A program made the position numbers and the translations under genes. This document shows, one piece after another, positions 26,585 to 34,670 of a DNA stretch of 64,000 nucleotides. Below the pieces are notes generated by a model, which saw only the letters and a list, made by a program, of their open reading frames with translations, did no database searches and was not told where the DNA came from. Position 1 is the first letter of the stretch, and each line of letters opens with the position of its first letter. This DNA is from Eubacterium sp. (lineage in GTDB: Bacteria > Bacillota > Clostridia > Lachnospirales > Lachnospiraceae), in assembly GCA_022764165.1 (NCBI GenBank), contig JALERM010000045.1:1-64000 (forward strand), written 5' to 3'.

Positions 26585-26926
26585 ATGAGAATCAGTGAGT
26601 TTTTGGGAAAAGTGATATTTCCGGTGGGAGCGGCGATATTTTTAGCCGCATTGTTTTATCCTGTGTGTGTGGATAATGGAGTATGTGATTATTTAAAATT
26701 GTGGATATTAACAGGCATCCCATTTGGTGTGCATCGGATGTTCGTATGGGTGATTCCAAAAGGTTTTGATATTGGAGGAACCATAGGAGTTTTAGTCATG
26801 AATCTATTGGCGGGCGGTGTAATAGGGGGTGTAATCCTGATCTGGCGTCTGGTGCTGGCGGCATTTTATCTTATAAAAGGCATTGGTTCGGGTATCCTCT
26901 GGCTGGCAGGAAAACGTGCTGTGTGA
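26585..26926 (+). CDS. DUF6050 family membrane protein
   Basis: The 113-residue protein has three hydrophobic segments (about 10-27, 34-48 and 65-105) with VCVDNGVCDYLKLWILTGIP and GVHRMFVWVIPKGFD, which I associate with DUF6050, a membrane protein regularly found after rep in these ICEs. Function unknown. ATG 26585 is placed by GGAGGTGG at 26573-26580, one base after the repA stop codon. A terminator follows. Confidence 0.75.
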   Translation: MRISEFLGKVIFPVGAAIFLAALFYPVCVDNGVCDYLKLWILTGIPFGVHRMFVWVIPKGFDIGGTIGVLVMNLLAGGVIGGVILIWRLVLAAFYLIKGIGSGILWLAGKRAV

Positions 26927-26986
26927 TAGGAACAGTGGCTTTACAGGGGAATAAGTGGAGACAGAGAAATGAATAGAGGTTCATAG

Positions 26987-27018
26987 AAGCAGCTAGAGTC
27001 ATATTTAGCTGCTTTTTT
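26987..27018 (+). terminator. Terminator of the par-rep operon
   Basis: AAGCAGCTA (26987-26995) is complementary to TAGCTGCTT (27006-27014), followed by TTTTTT. Confidence 0.9.
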
Positions 27019-27036
27019 CTGCCTGTTTGGAGGAAA

Positions 27037-27061
27037 ACTTTACGACACGATGTCGCAAAGT
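27037..27061. promoter_or_regulatory. 25-bp near-palindrome, copy 1 (candidate operator)
   Basis: Arms ACTTTACGACA and TGTCGCAAAGT are separated by CGA; ten of eleven arm positions pair. The identical 25-mer occurs at 45626-45650. This copy lies 35 bp before the start of the XRE regulator gene, after a terminator, as expected for an operator. That the XRE protein binds it is inference. Confidence 0.65.
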
Positions 27062-27096
27062 TCTAAAAAGAAAATTTCATGGAAGGAGGTGCCGTA

Positions 27097-27453
27097 TTGG
27101 GGAACCGTGCTGTGTCGCAGGGGTTGATTGAGTTAGGGGAACGTATCAGGAAACGCAGGCAGGAAGTCCATTTATCACAAGAAGCCTTTGCGGAGAAAGC
27201 CGGTATCAGTGTCAATACGGTTAGCCGGGTTGAGGGAGGGCAAACGGCGATGTCCATTGAAATTTTTAAGAAGATGGTTGAAATATTGGAGGTTGATGCG
27301 GATGAGCTGCTAGGGAAGTGTCCGAAAGAAAAAGAAAAAAAAAAATACGATACATTAGTCAGGCGGATTCAGCAGTTAAAAGAAAATGAGCAGAAGATTG
27401 TGCTGCAGACAATGGAAGTCCTGATTGATGGGATAAATAAATTCCACAAATAA
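27097..27453 (+). CDS. XRE-family transcriptional regulator of the ICE
   Basis: The 118-residue protein has a Cro/CI-type helix-turn-helix (LSQEAFAEKAGISVNTVSRV, about 26-45) and a helical C-terminal part likely to mediate dimer formation. The start is TTG 27097: AAGGAGGTG (27082-27090) is 6 bp away, while the earlier ATG at 27079 overlaps that site and cannot use it. Alone between terminators and next to the 25-bp near-palindrome, it is a good candidate for the ICE master repressor. Confidence 0.88.
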   Translation: MGNRAVSQGLIELGERIRKRRQEVHLSQEAFAEKAGISVNTVSRVEGGQTAMSIEIFKKMVEILEVDADELLGKCPKEKEKKKYDTLVRRIQQLKENEQKIVLQTMEVLIDGINKFHK

Positions 27454-27568
27454 GGGGTGTGGACAGATAAATCTCCCCATATTTGCCGAGGGAAAAAAGA
27501 AGGTTAGTTGTTAAACTGGATATAGAAAGCGGCTGAAAACACAGGAGCCGGAAAGGAGGGATGTTGTT

Positions 27569-27721
27569 GTGACGAGGGAAGAAAGTCTGGCTTACCGGAA
27601 AAACTGCCCATATGACGCAATGGGAGATTATTCGGTTTTCTTTGCGGAAGATAAGCAGAAAAAGGAGAATAAAGAAACAGGACTTTCCCAAACGGATATT
27701 TCGGGCAAACAAATAAAGTGA
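27569..27721 (+). CDS. Short conserved-looking ICE protein, 50 residues
   Basis: GTG 27569 with AAGGAGGG (27552-27559) opens a 50-codon frame beginning MTREESLAYRKNCPYDAMGD and ending in a hydrophilic tail. It lacks a membrane segment. The first 25 residues (tyrosine/phenylalanine-rich, with one Cys) look folded rather than random. I do not know the family. It lies between the XRE gene and the candidate attenuator, and would be missed by length cut-offs. Confidence 0.55.
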   Translation: MTREESLAYRKNCPYDAMGDYSVFFAEDKQKKENKETGLSQTDISGKQIK

Positions 27722-27737
27722 GTTTTATGAATAGAAT

Positions 27738-27835
27738 CTGTCACAGGCAGTAAAAGGAGTTTCAGGCTCCCGTTAAAAAAAACGGGTGAGCCGGGAGCCA
27801 TTTTTTACTGCCTTTTTGTTGGATTCCTGTGACAG
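27738..27835 (+). promoter_or_regulatory. Nested hairpins resembling an attenuator before the sigma-like gene
   Basis: CTGTCACAGG (27738-27747) pairs with CCTGTGACAG (27826-27835); inside, GGCAGTAAAA pairs with the TTTTACTGCC around 27803-27812, and GGCTCCCG (27765-27772) pairs with CGGGAGCC (27792-27799), followed by ATTTTTT. The CCCGTT at 27769 can instead pair with AACGGG at 27781. The two choices exclude each other, as in terminator/antiterminator switches. The sigma-like gene starts 46 bp later. Confidence 0.55.
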
Positions 27836-27881
27836 CGTACTTTCGGGCCACCCGGAGCCTAATGGCAGAAGGGTGGTCTTT

Positions 27882-28547
27882 ATGCTGACATTGCAGGAAG
27901 TAAAACAAATGGTAGAGATTCCAAAGGAGGGAAATAAAGTACCGACAGAAAAACAATTAAGGAATACCGGAACTGCTGTTATAAGCAGACGATTAGATAA
28001 GAATACGGAGATCAGAGTATACCGGAGTGGATATGCGGTGTATTACCTTGATAAATATAAGACCGTATTTTCTATCCATAGTTGCGGTGATTATTTCTAT
28101 CAGTCAGACGGCAATATCCTTTGTATAGAAGAAGCCTTTTTTAACAGACAGGAGTGGTATTTGCGCCTGATATTAGAGGGAGAAGATCGGGTAATCAATA
28201 ACCGTGAAGCGTGGGAGCGTGAGAAGAATATCTCTTACAGTGACATACCGGAGACAGGGGGATTAATGGCTGATAATGGGAAATCTCCGGTAGAACAGTT
28301 GATCTGGATAGAAAACTTTGAAGAAATGATGATTCTTTTGACAGAGCGGCAACGTCTGATTGTCAGACAGTTCTTCTTTCTCCAGAAAACACAAAAGGAG
28401 ATCGCACAGGAGCTTGGTATTGCTCCGCCAGTAGTATCACGGACAATTAAAAGTGCAGTACGGCGAATACGCAGACGGCAGCCGGAATTTTCCCAAACCA
28501 CTAATAGAATACAAGTAGGGAAAGGGGGAGTTTTCCATGCGTGGTAA
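27882..28547 (+). CDS. Sigma-70 region 4-like ICE regulator
   Basis: The 221-residue protein has an N-terminal part of unknown fold (about 1-140) and a C-terminal sigma region 4 helix-turn-helix (LTERQRLIVRQFFFLQ, then TQKEIAQELGIAPPVVSRTI, about 158-195). No region 2 is visible, so it may be a transcription activator rather than a full sigma factor. ATG 27882 (MLTLQEVKQMVEI) follows AGAAGGGTGG; longer frames would run into the hairpin region. It overlaps the next gene by 11 bp. Confidence 0.78.
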   Translation: MLTLQEVKQMVEIPKEGNKVPTEKQLRNTGTAVISRRLDKNTEIRVYRSGYAVYYLDKYKTVFSIHSCGDYFYQSDGNILCIEEAFFNRQEWYLRLILEGEDRVINNREAWEREKNISYSDIPETGGLMADNGKSPVEQLIWIENFEEMMILLTERQRLIVRQFFFLQKTQKEIAQELGIAPPVVSRTIKSAVRRIRRRQPEFSQTTNRIQVGKGGVFHAW

Positions 28548-28983
28548 GAAACCAAAGGAGAGAAAGAGTTATGTGCTGCGTATGGGAGATGGTACGCTTG
28601 TGGAAGTAACCAGGGAGGTTTATCTGGAGTGGTATCAATCAAGGCGCAGAGAGCGGTATCAAAAGGAGAGAAATCAAAAGTATGGCGTATGCAGCCTGAA
28701 CGAATTGGAGGAAAGGGGAGATTCCTTCATACCCGTGACAGACAGCCTTGAGGAAACAGCGATTAAGAAGTTGTATATTGAGAAACTTCGGAAGGTTCTG
28801 GATGAACTGCCGGAAGCGGATGTTTATCTAATGTATCTACTGTTTTTTGAGGAAGTGACAGTGAAAGAGGCGGCGCAACTTTGTGGCTGCAGCAGGAAAA
28901 CGATTGAAAACAGGCGTAAGCGGATTCTAAAGGAATTAAACTGTAAAATGCAGGAATTGGGAATTGTGGGCGGGTGTTTTTAA
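28537..28983 (+). CDS. Second sigma-like helix-turn-helix protein
   Basis: The 148-residue protein has a basic N-terminus (MRGKKPKERKSYVLRMGDG), a central charged region and a C-terminal sigma-4-like module (LPEADVYLMYLLFFEEVTVK, EAAQLCGCSRKTIENRRKRI). The N-terminal part resembles the RRRERYQKER segment of ICE sigma-like proteins that activate transfer genes. It overlaps the preceding gene by 11 bp, with GGGGGAG upstream, and the two may work as a pair. Confidence 0.75.
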   Translation: MRGKKPKERKSYVLRMGDGTLVEVTREVYLEWYQSRRRERYQKERNQKYGVCSLNELEERGDSFIPVTDSLEETAIKKLYIEKLRKVLDELPEADVYLMYLLFFEEVTVKEAAQLCGCSRKTIENRRKRILKELNCKMQELGIVGGCF

Positions 28984-29265
28984 AGTTAATTCAATGCAGT
29001 GGACAGTGTTGATTTTCTGATGCTTCCGGGTTGTTTTTCAAGTGATAGTAGGAATTAAGAAAGGTTTTATTTTGACTTTTGGGAAAAAGAAAGATGTTAT
29101 ATTTTATACCTTTTCATAAAAACAAACGTGTGAAAAAGGGGAATTTACTGATGGATATTCTTTGTGTAAAATAGGATTGAAAATTTTTTTAAAAACTTAA
29201 ATCCTTTTGAGGGGTTCAGTTGTATATAAAGTGTAAGACGTTTCACAGAGAGGCGGTGACATAAC
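28984..29265. other. A+T-rich intergenic region before the cargo block
   Basis: No ORF is supported. There are promoter-like pieces (TTTTGACT near 29071 and TATATTTTATACC near 29098, with spacing too long for a clear call). The base composition becomes more A+T rich here and stays so to about 36.3 kb, marking the left edge of the inserted sigma/ABC block. Confidence 0.4.
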
Positions 29266-29280
29266 ATCGAAGACTTTATT

Positions 29281-29811
29281 TTGATTAAAAAGATACAAGC
29301 TGGTGATACAGAAGCTTTTGATACGCTAGTCCGTAAATATTACCGATCCATCTATCAGTTTTGTTATCGCCGCTTAAATGGAGATGCAGATACTGCAGCC
29401 GACATTACGCAGGATGTTTTTTTGAAATTATTGGAGAATATCCAGGCGGTTCGTATGTTGGGAAAGTTTCAAAATTACCTACTTACGATTGCAGTTAATA
29501 CCTGTAACAATTATTTCAAAAAAGAAAAACCTTATGTAGATTTAGAAACTTTGGAAATTGTTGATGAGGCAGATAGTTCTTTAGAAAAAGTAATACGGAG
29601 GGAAAGTCAAAATGCCGTTAGAAGGGCAATCACTGAATTGCCTGATTATCAAAAAGAGGTCATTATATTGCGTTTTTATTACGACCTTAAAATAAAAGAA
29701 ATTGCAACTATTACAAATGCGAGTGTTCCTACAGTTAAGTCCCGGTTACAGCAAGGTCTGAAGAAGTTGCAACGATATTTGGCTGATTTTAAAGGAGGCA
29801 ATAATATATGA
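29281..29811 (+). CDS. ECF-type RNA polymerase sigma factor
   Basis: The 176-residue product has sigma region 2 (AFDTLVRKYYRSIYQFCYRR, ADITQDVFLKLLENI, about 14-65) and region 4 (LPDYQKEVIILRFYYDLKIK, EIATITNASVPTVKSRLQQG, about 120-160). The start is uncertain: TTG 29281 has no good site, whereas AGAGGCGGTG (29249-29258) is 7 bp before an in-frame ATC codon at 29266 that would add IEDFI; a stop lies just before. It overlaps the next gene by 4 bp and presumably controls the ABC cassette. Confidence 0.88.
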   Translation: MIKKIQAGDTEAFDTLVRKYYRSIYQFCYRRLNGDADTAADITQDVFLKLLENIQAVRMLGKFQNYLLTIAVNTCNNYFKKEKPYVDLETLEIVDEADSSLEKVIRRESQNAVRRAITELPDYQKEVIILRFYYDLKIKEIATITNASVPTVKSRLQQGLKKLQRYLADFKGGNNI

Positions 29812-30581
29812 GCAAAAAAATGGACGATTTGCAGCAATGGATACAGGATTATGATGTTCCAGAAGCACCTGAAAATAGAATGGAAAAGTTAATTTCTATG
29901 GGGCAAAGCTACATGGAAGGTCCTGAGTTTAATAAGAACTCTCTGCGAAATGTTTTCTTGAGCCAGTTACAATATCTTCCATTTTCTTTTTGGACTGTCC
30001 AGGTAGGATTCCTTATGGCAGTGATAGCGGCAGTTTGCCTATTAGGACATTTTAAGGTTCAGCTTTATTATCCGCTCACTGTTTTGGCAATTACGATTCC
30101 TTTTATTGTGCTGTTAGGGGTAAGACAGATTTCCAAAAGTAATACTTATGGTATGTGGGAGATTGAACAGTCAAGTAGGTGTCAATTAGTAAAATTGGTG
30201 GCTTGCCGGATGATGATTGTTGGATTGTTTGACTTGTTTTTCGTAACAGGTATATTGGTTCTAATGAGTTATTATTATCAACAACCCATCATCGGAATGA
30301 TTTTGTACGGAATAGTTCCCCTTAATATATCCTGTGCCAGTTATCTGGTCACGATTACAAAAGGAGAAAAATCGGAAGAGTCCTATCACTTGATCGCTTG
30401 TATGGTATGCCTTATGATTGCGTTTTCATTTATTTTAAGGCAACAGATTTTGTTTGAAGTTTCAATGATCTGGATGTGGGCTGTGTTTTATGTATCATCC
30501 ATTATCTTTTTAGGAAAAGCAATTCAGAAATATTTGAAATATGAAAAAATGATTGGAGAGTTGACATGGAACTTACAATAA
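29808..30581 (+). CDS. Six-helix membrane protein in sigma/ABC cassette
   Basis: The 257-residue protein has a soluble N-terminal part (about 1-60, MDDLQQWIQDYDVPEAPENR) and about six membrane helices (from 65 to 245). Its position right after an ECF sigma gene, with overlap ATGA, is that of an anti-sigma factor or of a membrane part of the exporter. I cannot place it in a named family. AAAGGAGGCAATAATAT precedes the start. It overlaps the ABC ATPase gene by 16 bp. Confidence 0.65.
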   Translation: MSKKMDDLQQWIQDYDVPEAPENRMEKLISMGQSYMEGPEFNKNSLRNVFLSQLQYLPFSFWTVQVGFLMAVIAAVCLLGHFKVQLYYPLTVLAITIPFIVLLGVRQISKSNTYGMWEIEQSSRCQLVKLVACRMMIVGLFDLFFVTGILVLMSYYYQQPIIGMILYGIVPLNISCASYLVTITKGEKSEESYHLIACMVCLMIAFSFILRQQILFEVSMIWMWAVFYVSSIIFLGKAIQKYLKYEKMIGELTWNLQ

Positions 30582-31465
30582 AAGATCTCACAAAAGAATA
30601 TGGAAGTAAAAAAGCCGTTTGCAATTTCAATGTTACATTAACCGATGGTGTATATGGCTTATTAGGAGCAAACGGAGCAGGCAAAACAACATTAATGCGT
30701 ATGTTATGCGATGTCCAGACCGAGACCAAAGGCGCTATTTTATTGAATGGGAAAAATATTCATGATCTGGGTGAACAGTACCGTAATGTTTTAGGATATT
30801 TACCGCAGCACTTTGGATATTACCCTAATTTTACCGCATATAAATTTCTTATGTATATTGCGGCGGTCAAAGGCTTGCCGCATAAAAAGGCACATAATCG
30901 TACGTTGGAATTGTTAAAAGAAGTGGACCTACTGGAACAGAAAAATGAAAAAATCAAGAATTTTTCCGGTGGAATGAAACAGCGATTAGGGATTGCACAG
31001 GCCCTTTTGAATAATCCTAAAATTTTGATCCTGGACGAGCCTACAGCGGGGCTTGATCCAAAAGAACGTGTACGATTTAGGAACCTAATTAGTGCATTAG
31101 CAGAAGATCGGATTGTGATTTTATCAACTCATATCGTATCGGATGTTGAATATATCGCGAAAGAAATCCTGATTATGAAAAAAGGAAAATTGGTTCATCA
31201 AGGAGCACCGGAGGAAATACTGATGCCAATCGAAAACTATGTATGGGAGTGTGAAGTTTCACATAAGGAAGCAGGAAGATTGGAAATGGAATATATTACA
31301 GCAAATCTCAGGCATAGTAATGGTGCAGAGAGACTACGGATTATTTCAGAGAAAAAACCTTGCGAAAGTGCATGGAATGTAGAACCGACACTGGAAGATT
31401 TGTATTTGTATTATTTTGCGGAGGAATCAGAACATGAAGGATATGATAAAAGCAGAAAGAACTAA
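30566..31465 (+). CDS. ABC transporter ATP-binding protein
   Basis: The 299-residue protein has Walker A GANGAGKTT near residue 35, the Q-loop YLPQHFGYYPN near 77, signature FSGGMKQRLG near 133, Walker B ILILDEPTAGLDP near 153 and the H-loop STHIVSD near 188, then a C-terminal extension as in drug or bacteriocin-type exporters (CcmA/BcrA style). It forms a unit with the ECF sigma, the membrane protein and the permease that follows. Substrate unknown; antimicrobial peptide export or protection is likely. Confidence 0.9.
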   Translation: MELTIKDLTKEYGSKKAVCNFNVTLTDGVYGLLGANGAGKTTLMRMLCDVQTETKGAILLNGKNIHDLGEQYRNVLGYLPQHFGYYPNFTAYKFLMYIAAVKGLPHKKAHNRTLELLKEVDLLEQKNEKIKNFSGGMKQRLGIAQALLNNPKILILDEPTAGLDPKERVRFRNLISALAEDRIVILSTHIVSDVEYIAKEILIMKKGKLVHQGAPEEILMPIENYVWECEVSHKEAGRLEMEYITANLRHSNGAERLRIISEKKPCESAWNVEPTLEDLYLYYFAEESEHEGYDKSRKN

Positions 31466-32540
31466 AATTATGTTAAGAAAACCGACAAAGATTTTGTTTA
31501 TTGCCGGGGTTATTCTTACATTGGCCTACTTCTTCTTTTTACAGTTTAATTATGCTTCAGTATATTATGATTATGATACAGGTAAGATGAGCACAGTAAG
31601 CGGTTTTGCAGCTGTGGAACAGAGAAAAGAAATTGCTGGTCTTTTTGAAGGAGAATTGACACAAGATACTTTGGAGAGAATACAACAGAAACTGAATGAG
31701 GCTGAAAATGCCACAAAGGGCAGGGATGAAAATTCTGTATTTTCTGCCACACATGTTTATCGTGATCAGGCGGCTATTTTGGAATATGTAATGAATCCGG
31801 ATGGAAGTTTGAAAGAACTTCAAGCTGCATATCCAAACAGTAAATCTGTTATTTTAGGCTATTGTGACGGATGGGATCTTATGCTGTCAGGAATGGGTGG
31901 AGTTTTAAGCCTACTCATGTGCCTGTTAGTAGTGATTGCTTTATCTCCGGTTTTTGCAGAAGAATATTCCAGCCATACAGATAGCGTGATTTGTGCAGCA
32001 CGTTATGGGAAAACAAAGTTAGTAACTGCAAAAGTAATTGCCTCACTGGAAACAGTAGTCGGAATGTATATTGTTTATCTTTTCCTTTATGCTGTTCTTT
32101 ATGGTGGATTTTATGGATTTGATGGGTGGAATGTGAGCATCCAGTCATCTTTGCATTACGCTTCATCGACCTATGCAATTACATTCTTACAGATGTTTTT
32201 AATTTCTGTAGCATTAAATATATTAGGGATTATAGCTTTAACAGTGATTACGTTATTCTTGTCTGCAAAGATGGGAAGCCCGGTTTCGGCATTAATTATT
32301 TCATGTGTTGTATCTTTCCTGCCTGTACTGTTCGATTTTACAGATAGTATACCGATTTTGCAAAAAATGCAGGAGATTTGCCCGATTTTCATGCTTCATA
32401 TCAATGGGGTATTTGCAGCAATGAAAACCTATGCGGGGATTATACAGCCGATTATTATGATTGTATTTAATTTAGGGATTGGTGTGGTGTTTTATGTATT
32501 AATAAAAAAGACATTTAAAAGACATCAAGTAATCGCATAA
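31434..32540 (+). CDS. ABC transporter permease
   Basis: The 368-residue protein has one N-terminal helix (about 22-40), a long extracellular region (about 45-150) and five further helices from 155 to 360, the ABC-2 permease arrangement with a large outer loop. ATG 31434 follows GGAGGAATCAG inside the ATPase gene (32-bp overlap), so the pair is translated together. It is the last gene of the first cassette. Confidence 0.82.
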   Translation: MKDMIKAERTKIMLRKPTKILFIAGVILTLAYFFFLQFNYASVYYDYDTGKMSTVSGFAAVEQRKEIAGLFEGELTQDTLERIQQKLNEAENATKGRDENSVFSATHVYRDQAAILEYVMNPDGSLKELQAAYPNSKSVILGYCDGWDLMLSGMGGVLSLLMCLLVVIALSPVFAEEYSSHTDSVICAARYGKTKLVTAKVIASLETVVGMYIVYLFLYAVLYGGFYGFDGWNVSIQSSLHYASSTYAITFLQMFLISVALNILGIIALTVITLFLSAKMGSPVSALIISCVVSFLPVLFDFTDSIPILQKMQEICPIFMLHINGVFAAMKTYAGIIQPIIMIVFNLGIGVVFYVLIKKTFKRHQVIA

Positions 32541-32642
32541 TCATGCAAGGTAGGTGGTATTTATAGAAAGAATAATGGTAATGGCTTTTTCTGATTCAGA
32601 GAAACACATTATGAATAAAGTCCTTGCAGCAGTAGAAAATAG

Positions 32643-32813
32643 GTCAACAATGAGTGGGTATTCTCGAAAGAACAAAAATATGGGGCTGTGTGGAAAGAGT
32701 CTGGTAATAGGTGTGGAGTAATAATGACAATCATGATAAGCCAGATTAGGAAAAAATTGGGTGTTGCGTATATACGGACCGTGATAGGTAGTGGATACAA
32801 GTTTGATTTATAA
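32643..32813 (+). pseudogene. Remnant of an OmpR-type response regulator
   Basis: The frame reads VFSKEQKYGAVWKESG and later SQIRKKLGVAYIRTV, then GSGYKFDL and a stop, which is the C-terminal winged helix of an OmpR-family regulator; the intact protein at 35756 has VFSKEQIYNQVWKE at the same place. A TAG lies directly upstream at 32640-32642, the receiver domain is absent and the wing is partly changed, so it is a broken copy. A 30-codon start ATG exists at 32724 but is unlikely to be used. Confidence 0.75.
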
Positions 32814-32816
32814 AAG

Positions 32817-32862
32817 AAGCAGCAGAGGTAGTTTTATTGTTGAGCCACCTCTGCTGCTTTTG
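32817..32862 (+). terminator. Terminator after the first cassette
   Basis: AAGCAGCAGAGGT (32817-32829) is perfectly complementary to 32847-32859, then TTTT. Very stable. Confidence 0.9.
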
Positions 32863-32870
32863 GCACTTAG

Positions 32871-32899
32871 TTGAGAAAGATGTAAATTTGCGATATAAT
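32871..32899 (+). promoter_or_regulatory. Promoter of the second regulator/ABC cassette
   Basis: TTGAGA (32871-32876), 17 bp, TATAAT (32894-32899). The leader to GTG 33050 is about 145 nt and contains the inverted pair GGGTGAAAGAA (near 32964) and TTCTTTTACCC (near 33001), a possible operator or hairpin. Confidence 0.75.
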
Positions 32900-33049
32900 G
32901 GTAGGCACGATTCAACAGTAATACATAGAAAATTATAAAAAATAGCAATAGACATCTGTGTCGGGTGAAAGAAATAGCGCATTTCTCGCTTTATGTCGTG
33001 TTCTTTTACCCAAAGAGAAGGTAGTCTGTTTTTGAAAGGAGGAACGATT

Positions 33050-33733
33050 GTGAATCCAAAAGAAATAGGAGCATTTTTAAAACAGCTTCGTAATGAAAAG
33101 GGAATCACACAGGAACAATTAGCAGAAATTTTGGGGGTTTCAGGGAGAACTGTTTCAAGATGGGAAACGGGAAACAATTTACCTGACCTGAGCATTTTGG
33201 TACAAATTTCTGAATACTACAATGTAGAAATTAAAGAAATTTTGAATGGAGAAAGGAAAAGCGAGGATATGGATAAAGAATTAAAAGAAACATTATTAAA
33301 AGTAGCTGATTATACTGAGCTGGAGAAGCAAAGAGCTGCAAGAAGCGGAAATATTTCATTTGGTATTATGTTCCTGGTATGTGCAGCAGCTATTGTTGTA
33401 CAAATGATTATGACAGGAGATATGTCCCTGATTATTGGGGAAACGGTAATACTGATTTTCGGTGCGGGGGTATATATTTTTTCTTCCGTAAACAATGGAG
33501 CATGGAATGGAACCCGGATAAAAAGTACACCTAAGAAAGATTTTATCGTCAGCGTAATATGTGTAGGAATCTTTAGTATTCTGCTCTGTTTGATATTATC
33601 CAAAACTATGGTCTTATCTCGTGCTATTGGAATGTCTATTTGCTTTTTTATTGTTCTTTCAACAGTATCATATGCTTTGCTAAGAGGGATTTCCTATCTT
33701 TCTAAAAAGAAATCTGACGAGTTAAAAGATTAA
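33050..33733 (+). CDS. XRE-family regulator with membrane domain
   Basis: The 227-residue protein starts with a Cro/CI helix-turn-helix (ITQEQLAEILGVSGRTVSRW, about 21-40) and DLSILVQISEYYNVEI, then has four hydrophobic segments (about 102-120, 125-145, 165-185, 190-212). Such membrane-linked XRE proteins often sense cell-envelope stress or the activity of an adjacent exporter. GTG 33050 follows AAAGGAGG. Two ABC genes follow and are likely its targets. Confidence 0.85.
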   Translation: MNPKEIGAFLKQLRNEKGITQEQLAEILGVSGRTVSRWETGNNLPDLSILVQISEYYNVEIKEILNGERKSEDMDKELKETLLKVADYTELEKQRAARSGNISFGIMFLVCAAAIVVQMIMTGDMSLIIGETVILIFGAGVYIFSSVNNGAWNGTRIKSTPKKDFIVSVICVGIFSILLCLILSKTMVLSRAIGMSICFFIVLSTVSYALLRGISYLSKKKSDELKD

Positions 33734-33806
33734 CGAAACGCTGTATAGGGTAAATGTTGATATTATGTGATGGAGACAATGGAAAGGCGTATTGGAGGAA
33801 TAACAT

Positions 33807-34670
33807 ATGAGTCAGGACGTGTTAACAGTAAATGGAATCTGTAAGAATTATGCGGATTTTTCGCTAAAAAATGTAACATTTCATGTTCCAGGAGGCAGTA
33901 TCGTTGGTTTGGTTGGAGAAAATGGAGCTGGCAAGTCAACCACTCTAAAAACTATATTAAATATCTGTTCTGTAGATGAGGGGAGTGTGGAATTTTACGG
34001 AAAAGAAATCCGCACTCTCTCAGCACTAGAGAGAGAAGACATAGGAGTGGTGTTTGATGACAGCGTTTTTTATGAAAATCTTACAGCACTTGAACTGGAA
34101 AAGATTTTTTCAAAGATTTATAAAAAATGGGACTGCACGTATTTCCTGGAATTATTGAACCGATTTTATATCTCAGCAGATAAGAAACTGAGTGAGTATT
34201 CAAAAGGGATGAAATCAAAGCTGGCTCTTGTCAGCGCATTAAGCCATTATCCGAAGCTGCTAGTGATTGATGAATCACTGTCTGCTTTAGATCCGGTGAT
34301 CCGGGATGAGGTATTGCAGATGCTGCATGAATTTGTAGCAGATGGGGAGAAGGCAGTTTTATTTTCCTGCCATATTGTGGAGGATTTGCAGAAGATAGCA
34401 GATTATATCGTGTTTATTAACCACGGAAAGGTTGCTTTTGAGAAAAGTCTGGATGACCTTTTATGTGGGAATGCGGTGATCCATTGTGTTGGAAATCAAA
34501 TGCGGGAAATTGAGAAAGAGGATGTGATTGCTTACTGCAGAGAGGGAAATGAAACAGCAGTTATGATCCGCAACTATGGTCATGCGGGAGAAAAATATCA
34601 ACAATTTTCTTTTGAGCAGACAACGATGGATGAAATATTGAAAATTATGATGAAGGGGGAATGGTCATGA
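33807..34670 (+). CDS. ABC transporter ATP-binding protein (YtrB-like)
   Basis: The 287-residue protein has Walker A GENGAGKST near residue 38, a signature segment LSEYSKGMKSKLALVSALS near 130 (SKGMKSK replaces the usual SGGQ), Walker B LLVIDESLSALDP near 152 and SCHIVED for the H-loop. Asp-Glu-Ser instead of Asp-Glu-Pro and the changed signature are typical of the YtrB/BcrA-like subfamily. It pairs with the permease that overlaps its stop. Confidence 0.88.
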   Translation: MSQDVLTVNGICKNYADFSLKNVTFHVPGGSIVGLVGENGAGKSTTLKTILNICSVDEGSVEFYGKEIRTLSALEREDIGVVFDDSVFYENLTALELEKIFSKIYKKWDCTYFLELLNRFYISADKKLSEYSKGMKSKLALVSALSHYPKLLVIDESLSALDPVIRDEVLQMLHEFVADGEKAVLFSCHIVEDLQKIADYIVFINHGKVAFEKSLDDLLCGNAVIHCVGNQMREIEKEDVIAYCREGNETAVMIRNYGHAGEKYQQFSFEQTTMDEILKIMMKGEWS

